Source of the DNA: Hamadaea tsunoensis DSM 44101
Lineage (GTDB): Bacteria > Actinomycetota > Actinomycetes > Mycobacteriales > Micromonosporaceae
Direction of reading: 5' to 3'
DNA: 64,000 nucleotides
Assembly (NCBI RefSeq): GCF_000428945.1
Contig: NZ_AUAX01000004.1
Location: forward strand, 454,834-518,833
Shown here: one piece after another, positions 59,333-64,000 of the stretch
Layout: each line of letters starts with the position of its first letter
Numbering within the stretch: position 1 is the first letter of the stretch
Made by a program: the position numbers and the translations under genes
Notes under the pieces: model-generated
Seen by the model: the letters and a program-made list of their open reading frames with translations, nothing else
Database searches by the model: none
Told to the model about the DNA's origin: nothing

Positions 59333-62300
59333 CGGGCACCCCCGGCACGGTTGCGGACGGCCTCGGTCAGCCGGCGGGCCGACCAGGCGACCGCGAGGAA
59401 CACGGCGACGGCGGACGCGACGGCGACGATGCCGGCGGCCAGCGGCGAGACGCCTCCCGGCGGCGGGGGCAGCACCTGCCACCCGTCCGCGAAGAGTTTC
59501 GGCGGCGGCACCGGCAGTTGCCCGGCGATCATCGCCACGACGAGTCCGGTGACCGCGGCGGCGACGGCCGGCCAGCCGTAGCCCGCGAGCCCGATCCGGG
59601 GCACGGCCTTGGCGTACAGGCCCTGGCCGCGCAGGGCGACGAGGTCACCCGCGGTCGCGGCCCGGCCCGCCGACGCGGACAGCAGCAGCGCGACGGCCGC
59701 GATCACGAGCCCGAGAATCGCCGCGAGCAGCGCGAACGTACGCACGGCGGCCGGCGCGTCGCCCTGGTGCTCGGCCCGGGCCGCGGCGACGGTACGCGTA
59801 CGCAGCACCTGGATGTTGTGCTGTGTCAACGAGTCCACGACGGACGGCGGAGCGTCGGCGGACAGCCAGACCTGCCACTGCTCCCCGGCCAGCGTCGGCC
59901 CGAGCAGCGCGTCGAACTGGGTCAGGTCGACGATCGCCCCCTCGCCGCCGAGCTGCGGCAGCACCCGGGCGGTGTGCTCCACGCGTACCGGCAGCGATCC
60001 GCCGCCGAGCAGTTCCAGGCGCAGGTCGAAGATCCGGTCGGAGTACTGCGGCTTCCCGGCCACGACGGCGGGCAGCGGGAGCGGCAGGTCGGCCGGGAGG
60101 ACGGCGAGCGTGCAGACGCCGCGGCTCTGCCCCGTGCAGTCCGGCGGGGCGGCCATCCGCAGTCCGTCCAGCTCACCGGCGAGGACCGGCGCGAACGTGT
60201 TGGAGTCCGCCGGCCCGTGCCAGCGGTCGCGCTCGGCGAACCGGGCGGTGCCGATGACGTCGGCCGTGCCCTGCCGCAACGAGTGCAGGTGGACCTGCGT
60301 ACCCCAGGCGGGCGGGTTGTCGATGATGCGCATCGGGGCGCCGCCCTGCGCGGGCAGGATCACGCGGTGCACCAGGGAGATCGACTGCAACCGGCAGCCG
60401 CCCGGGCATTTCGCGTCCATGGTGTATTCCCGGGTCGCCGGGCGCAGCGGGCCGAACACCACCGGCACCGGGCGGCCCTCGCCGTCGACGAGGTTGGCGA
60501 TCGCGTACACGTCGGGTGAGACGAGCGTCGACGAGGTCGAGTCGGGGAGGTCGTCGCCGAGCGAGCCTTCCCGGTGCAGCTCGGCGTCCTCGCTGACGTC
60601 CAGGGTCAGCGGCCCGTCGGCGACCTTGATCGGGGTCGGCTCCGTCGCGGGCGCGACCGGGATCGGGCCGTACTCGGGCCGCCACAGCGCGGTCGCGCCG
60701 AGGCGCGGCAGGTCGACCGCGAGCACGCCGTTGGTGACCCCGACCCGCTGGGCGAACGCGGCGACGGCCATGGCGTACTTCCCGTCGGGATCGGCGGCCC
60801 GGACCGCGTCGCGCAGCGCCAGGCGACTCGGCGCCGACACCGTCAGCACCTGGGACGCGCCCAGCTCCTGCTCGGCGCGGTCGGCGACGGCGGGCGCGGC
60901 CCGCACGCTCTCCCCCACCGCGCCCGCCAGCCCGGCGACCGCCACCGTCAGCAGGGTCACCACCCAGCGCAGCGCGGGCCGGCGCGACGCGGACAGCGCG
61001 GCCAGCGCGGCGGGCAGCCGGCCGGCCCGCAGGGCGCCGGTCGCGATCACCACGGCCAGCCGCAGCAGCACCCGGCTCACCAGCAGGCCTGCCGCCAGCG
61101 CCAGCAGCGCCGGGACCACGACCGGCGCGGCCGTGTCCCCCTGCACCTGCGCGACCGAAACCAGCTGCCACACGCCGACCCCGGCGAGCAGCAGCACCAC
61201 CAGCTCGACCGCGTCCAGGGCCCGCCCCGTGCGTACGCGGGCCGGCACGTCCCGCAGCAGTTCGCCGACCGGAGCCCGGCCGGACTGCAGCTGGGCGGCG
61301 ACGGCCACGACGATCGCGGCCAGCATGACGGCCAGCACCGCGCCCGCGAACTGGACGAGGGCGGTGCGCTGGTCCGCGGCGAGGTGCACCGGACCGGCCA
61401 GCGCCAGCGCGCCGAGGAAGCCGAGCAGACCGCCGACCACCCCGCCGGCCACGATCGGCACCGCCATCGGGCCGAGCATCGCCGACCAGATCCGCCACCG
61501 GCGTACGCCGCGCAGGCGTACCAGGCCGAGATCCTTGCGATGGCTCTGCGCGGTGTGCCGGACGGCCACGAACAGCGCGAAGCCGCACAGCAGGATCAGC
61601 CGGCCGGCCGCGACGGCCACCCCGTTCGTCAGGCCGGCCTTGTCGGCCGCGATCGCCCGGGCGAGGTCCGCCGCGTAGGTGGTGATGGCGATGTGGTTGG
61701 CGTACAGGCCGGACGCCGCGATGTCGATGCGGTGCGGCAGGTCGTCGTCGTACGCCGTCCCCGCCAGCCGCAGGTTGGCCGTCGACGTCACGCGTACGCC
61801 GTCCATCCCGGTGAGCGTCTCCGGAACGGTGTACAGCGGCGGCGGGTCCGCCAGTCCCGAGGTCGCCACGTCGTACCAGTACTGGTCGAGCGGATCGGTC
61901 TTGCGGTAGATCCCGGTGACGGTCAGGGTCACCGTCGTCTTCAGCTCGTCCGGCGTGATGACGATCGTGCCGCCCTGCTTGACGCCCAGCTGGTCGGCGA
62001 CCGTCTGGCCGATGATCACCTGGTTCGGGGCGGTCGGGCAGGCACCGTCCACAGCGGAGTGTTCGCAGACCCCGTCGCGCGAGGTCATCACGTACTGCAC
62101 GTGCGTACCGCCGACGTTGACGATGCCGCGCAGCGCGAGCTGATGGATCGCGCTTTCCAGGGGCAGCGGCGCCAGTGCCTGCGCCACCTGGTCGGCCACG
62201 GACTGCGGGTCCACGACCGGGCTCACCTTCTGCGGCCGCACCGTCGCCACCAGCACCCGCTGCGTCGCGGGCGCGGCGTCCACGTGCCGCTGGATCACCG

Positions 62301-62427
62301 CCTCCTGGGTCGCCTGGGCGTACCAGGGGGTAGCGGCCGCGGCCGCGACGGCGAGCAGGGTCAGCGCCCAGATGCTCAACGCCTGCGCGCCACGCGACCG
62401 AATCGCGCTCCACACCAGTCCGATCAC
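59329..62427 (-). CDS. FtsX-family ABC permease, very large
   Basis: The 1032-residue protein is a relative of its downstream neighbour: first helix ALSIWALTLLAVAAAAA, external domain with CEHSAVDGACP, helix bundle with HRKDLGLVRLRGVRRWRIW coupling loop, second external domain with KCPGGCRLQ, and C-terminal helices. The GTG at 62427 lacks a ribosome site, so a leaderless transcript or a different start (a TTG two codons upstream) is possible. The two coupled permeases would form a heterodimeric exporter or a cell-wall enzyme activator. Confidence 0.8.
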   Translation of the reverse strand: MIGLVWSAIRSRGAQALSIWALTLLAVAAAAATPWYAQATQEAVIQRHVDAAPATQRVLVATVRPQKVSPVVDPQSVADQVAQALAPLPLESAIHQLALRGIVNVGGTHVQYVMTSRDGVCEHSAVDGACPTAPNQVIIGQTVADQLGVKQGGTIVITPDELKTTVTLTVTGIYRKTDPLDQYWYDVATSGLADPPPLYTVPETLTGMDGVRVTSTANLRLAGTAYDDDLPHRIDIAASGLYANHIAITTYAADLARAIAADKAGLTNGVAVAAGRLILLCGFALFVAVRHTAQSHRKDLGLVRLRGVRRWRIWSAMLGPMAVPIVAGGVVGGLLGFLGALALAGPVHLAADQRTALVQFAGAVLAVMLAAIVVAVAAQLQSGRAPVGELLRDVPARVRTGRALDAVELVVLLLAGVGVWQLVSVAQVQGDTAAPVVVPALLALAAGLLVSRVLLRLAVVIATGALRAGRLPAALAALSASRRPALRWVVTLLTVAVAGLAGAVGESVRAAPAVADRAEQELGASQVLTVSAPSRLALRDAVRAADPDGKYAMAVAAFAQRVGVTNGVLAVDLPRLGATALWRPEYGPIPVAPATEPTPIKVADGPLTLDVSEDAELHREGSLGDDLPDSTSSTLVSPDVYAIANLVDGEGRPVPVVFGPLRPATREYTMDAKCPGGCRLQSISLVHRVILPAQGGAPMRIIDNPPAWGTQVHLHSLRQGTADVIGTARFAERDRWHGPADSNTFAPVLAGELDGLRMAAPPDCTGQSRGVCTLAVLPADLPLPLPAVVAGKPQYSDRIFDLRLELLGGGSLPVRVEHTARVLPQLGGEGAIVDLTQFDALLGPTLAGEQWQVWLSADAPPSVVDSLTQHNIQVLRTRTVAAARAEHQGDAPAAVRTFALLAAILGLVIAAVALLLSASAGRAATAGDLVALRGQGLYAKAVPRIGLAGYGWPAVAAAVTGLVVAMIAGQLPVPPPKLFADGWQVLPPPPGGVSPLAAGIVAVASAVAVFLAVAWSARRLTEAVRNRAGGAR

Positions 62428-62547
62428 GCGCAAAAACAGTACGCACGGCGGCAGTTTGTATGTCACGGAGAAGTGATCGTTACCGAGTCGTGATTTCGGA
62501 CTGGACGGACCTCCCCATCGCGTGCCCCCTTCTGAAATCATGGCCTC

Positions 62548-63615
62548 ATGCGGTTCGCACCCGACCAACAGCGCGCGTTCCGCATCGGCGTGGGCGCGTC
62601 CGCCGGCGTCCTCGCGGTCGTCCTCGCCGCCATCGCCGTGTACGCCGTCCGCCAGACCCTCGTCCTCGCACTGATCGCCCTGTTCGTGGCGGTCAGCCTC
62701 GAACCGGCGATCGCGGGCCTGACCCGGCTGCGCATCCGCCGCGGCTGGGCGGTCACGATCGTGCTGCTCGGCGTCGTGCTGCTCGTCGGCGGATTCATCG
62801 CGGCCGTCGTGCCGACCCTGGTCCACGAGGGCTCCACGCTCGGCGACAAGCTGCCGGGGTACGTCCAGGAGGCGTACGAGAAGTCGAAGACCATGCGGCT
62901 CTTCGGCGACTCCAAGACCCTGGCCGAGCGCATCACGACCTTCGCGCAGGGCCTGCCGGAGAAGGTCGGCGGCTCCGCCGTCGGGTTCGCCGGGCAGTTC
63001 TTCGGCGCGCTGTCCTCGACGCTGCTGGTCATCGTGCTGGCCGCGTACTTCACCGCCGACCTGCCGCGCCTGCGCCGGGGCGTCGCCAACCTGTTCCCGG
63101 ACCACCGCCGCGAGGACGCCCGCAAGGCCGTCGACGTGGTGGTCGACAAGGTCGGCGGCTACATGATCGGCAACCTGATCATCAGCTTCATCGCCGGCAC
63201 CCTGTCGCTCATCGCGTTCCTCGCCATCGGCGTCCCGTACGCGCTGCCCCTCGCGGTGTTCGTCGCCATCACCGACCTGATCCCGCTCATCGGCGCGACC
63301 CTCGGCGCGGTCTGCTGCATCGCGGTGGCGCTGTTCACCGTCGGCCTGTGGCCCGGCGCGGTCCTGGTCACGGCGTTCTTCATCCTGTACCAGCAGTTGG
63401 AGAACTACTGGATCGCACCGCGGGTCCTGCGCGGCAGCGTCGAACTGCCGGCGGTCGCGGTCCTGCTCGCCGGCCTGGTCGGGGCGACACTGCTCGGGCT
63501 GGTCGGAGCGCTCATGGCCATCCCGATCGTCGCGGCGGCCCGGGTGCTCCTGATGACCGACTGGCGTACGCCGCAACCGGCCACCGAAGACCCGCCCCCC
63601 GCCGAACCCGCCTGA
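62548..63615 (+). CDS. AI-2E family transporter (TqsA/YdiK-like)
   Basis: The 355-residue protein has about eight helices and the family hallmarks: a paired N-terminal hairpin (VLALIALFVAVSLEPAIAGL), a central amphipathic soluble region (about 90-150), VVVDKVGGYMIGNLIISFIA, VFVAITDLIPLIGATLGAV and ENYWIAPRVLRGSVELPAVA. Family roles include autoinducer-2 export and sodium/proton antiport. There is no sign here of AI-2 use. It is divergent from the large permeases across 120 bp. Confidence 0.92.
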   Translation: MRFAPDQQRAFRIGVGASAGVLAVVLAAIAVYAVRQTLVLALIALFVAVSLEPAIAGLTRLRIRRGWAVTIVLLGVVLLVGGFIAAVVPTLVHEGSTLGDKLPGYVQEAYEKSKTMRLFGDSKTLAERITTFAQGLPEKVGGSAVGFAGQFFGALSSTLLVIVLAAYFTADLPRLRRGVANLFPDHRREDARKAVDVVVDKVGGYMIGNLIISFIAGTLSLIAFLAIGVPYALPLAVFVAITDLIPLIGATLGAVCCIAVALFTVGLWPGAVLVTAFFILYQQLENYWIAPRVLRGSVELPAVAVLLAGLVGATLLGLVGALMAIPIVAAARVLLMTDWRTPQPATEDPPPAEPA

Positions 63616-63665
63616 ACACCCCACGCCGCCGGTAATCGTGCGCGAGCATCCGACGCGGTGGCGGT

Positions 63666-63709
63666 CGACGATCTTGCGCGAATGTTCGAGCATTTCGGGT
63701 ATATCGGAC
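63666..63709 (-). repeat. 74-bp palindromic element, copy 4, interrupted
   Basis: The first 44 bases of the element are present (arm CGACGATCTTGCGCGAATG and part of the centre), in the orientation of copy 3. At 63709/63710 homology stops within the central region and sequence typical of an insertion element begins. The other half should lie beyond the right edge of the window. Confidence 0.88.
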
Positions 63710-64000
63710 CTTCCTCTCAACCGGTCGGTGCAAGTGGGTCGTTGACCTTCTTGGTGCTGGCTGGTTGAGAGGGGTCGCGGGTGGCGAGGGCTCATGTGCT
63801 GACGGCGGATTTGCGGTTGGTGATCGAGAATCTGTGGCGGCAGGGTGCGACGTTCGAGGAGATCGCGGTAGCGGTCGGTACCGACTTTTCGACGGTGTGG
63901 CGGGAGTTGGATCGTCATAACTCGCATCGGCACGGGGTGAAGAATCCGCTGGGCTCGACGCGGGGCGGGTTGTATCGGTGGGGGTACACCGCACAGTGGG
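63710..64000 (+). mobile_element. Left end of an IS30-like insertion sequence
   Basis: Homology to the 74-bp repeat breaks at about 63710. CCTCTCAACC (63713-63722) and GGTTGAGAGG (63763-63772) form an inverted repeat in the leader before the transposase. The left terminal repeat probably begins at or near 63710. The right end and any target-site duplication are outside the window. Confidence 0.72.
63781..64000 (+). CDS. IS30-family-like transposase, N-terminal part (partial)
   Basis: The first 73 codons are visible from a GTG at 63781 with GAGAGGGG about seven bases upstream. The N-terminus contains a HTH_38-type DNA-binding helix-turn-helix: LWRQGATFEEIAVAVGTDFS followed by TVWRELDRHNS, as in IS30 transposases. 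The catalytic DDE domain lies beyond the window. Codon use (TTG, GGG, TCG, TTT) is unlike neighbouring genes, which supports foreign origin. The gene is open to the right edge. Confidence 0.72.
   Translation, partial: MARAHVLTADLRLVIENLWRQGATFEEIAVAVGTDFSTVWRELDRHNSHRHGVKNPLGSTRGGLYRWGYTAQW

Noticed and set aside
59329..63933. A 1534-codon reading of the large permease gene
   Set aside because: The extension runs antisense through the AI-2E transporter gene. The permease itself starts at about 62427.

Overview
This is a 64 kb chromosomal window from a high-GC actinomycete. The genes are packed tightly, many overlap by four bases (ATGA or GTGA), and GTG starts are common. RbpA, an SigE-family sigma factor, mycobacterial-type Lnt/Ppm lipoprotein and glycolipid genes, DUF6343 and DUF6458 proteins and a CGNR zinc-finger regulator all point to Actinomycetota. 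The very frequent GTACG/CGTAC word suggests Micromonosporaceae, but that is inference. No rRNA, tRNA or CRISPR array was seen.

Layout. 0-9 kb: the end of a short-chain dehydrogenase, a ROK regulator, DUF402, metE with a divergent LysR gene, an MFS exporter, a secreted serine-hydrolase homologue that has lost its catalytic motifs, and a truncated haemoglobin. 9-20 kb: dienelactone hydrolase with a WYL regulator, a VOC protein whose 3' end is duplicated on the far side of a sigma/anti-sigma pair, a DHA2 exporter, a secreted carbohydrate-binding/DUF1996 protein behind LacI-type operators, lipoproteins, an FKBP and a BNR-repeat protein. 20-25 kb: a response regulator and histidine kinase divergent from a three-gene ABC exporter. 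25-34 kb: chorismate mutase with a POT transporter, rbpA, a low-GC predicted modification-dependent nuclease, FxsA, Ppm, Lnt, a YCII protein and a Ser/Thr kinase.

34-42 kb is a lysine degradation locus of the fermentative type. kdd, an amidohydrolase, kamD, kamE, kal and a GlmL/MutL-like reactivase candidate form one coupled minus-strand operon, and kamA is divergent. Lysine would be converted to beta-lysine, then 3,5-diaminohexanoate, then 5-amino-3-oxohexanoate, and 3-aminobutyryl-CoA to crotonyl-CoA. The cleavage enzyme Kce is not in the window. 42-63 kb: a CGNR regulator with a clear operator, a phosphoesterase with a LysE exporter, an aminoglycoside phosphotransferase-like kinase, an unidentified HTH gene pair, a UvrA paralogue, Lrp/alcohol dehydrogenase, acyl-CoA dehydrogenase, a 5'-3' exonuclease, two giant FtsX permeases without an ATPase, and an AI-2E-type permease. 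The window ends in an IS30-like transposase.

The most unusual content is non-coding. Six copies of an 81-bp palindrome and four copies (one broken) of a different 74-bp palindrome lie just downstream of stop codons. The 81-bp copies show compensatory base changes. One copy has sprouted a 14-bp tandem array. One 74-bp copy is interrupted by the IS30-like element. Two other 74-bp copies form the arms of a roughly 700-bp nested inverted repeat between convergent genes.
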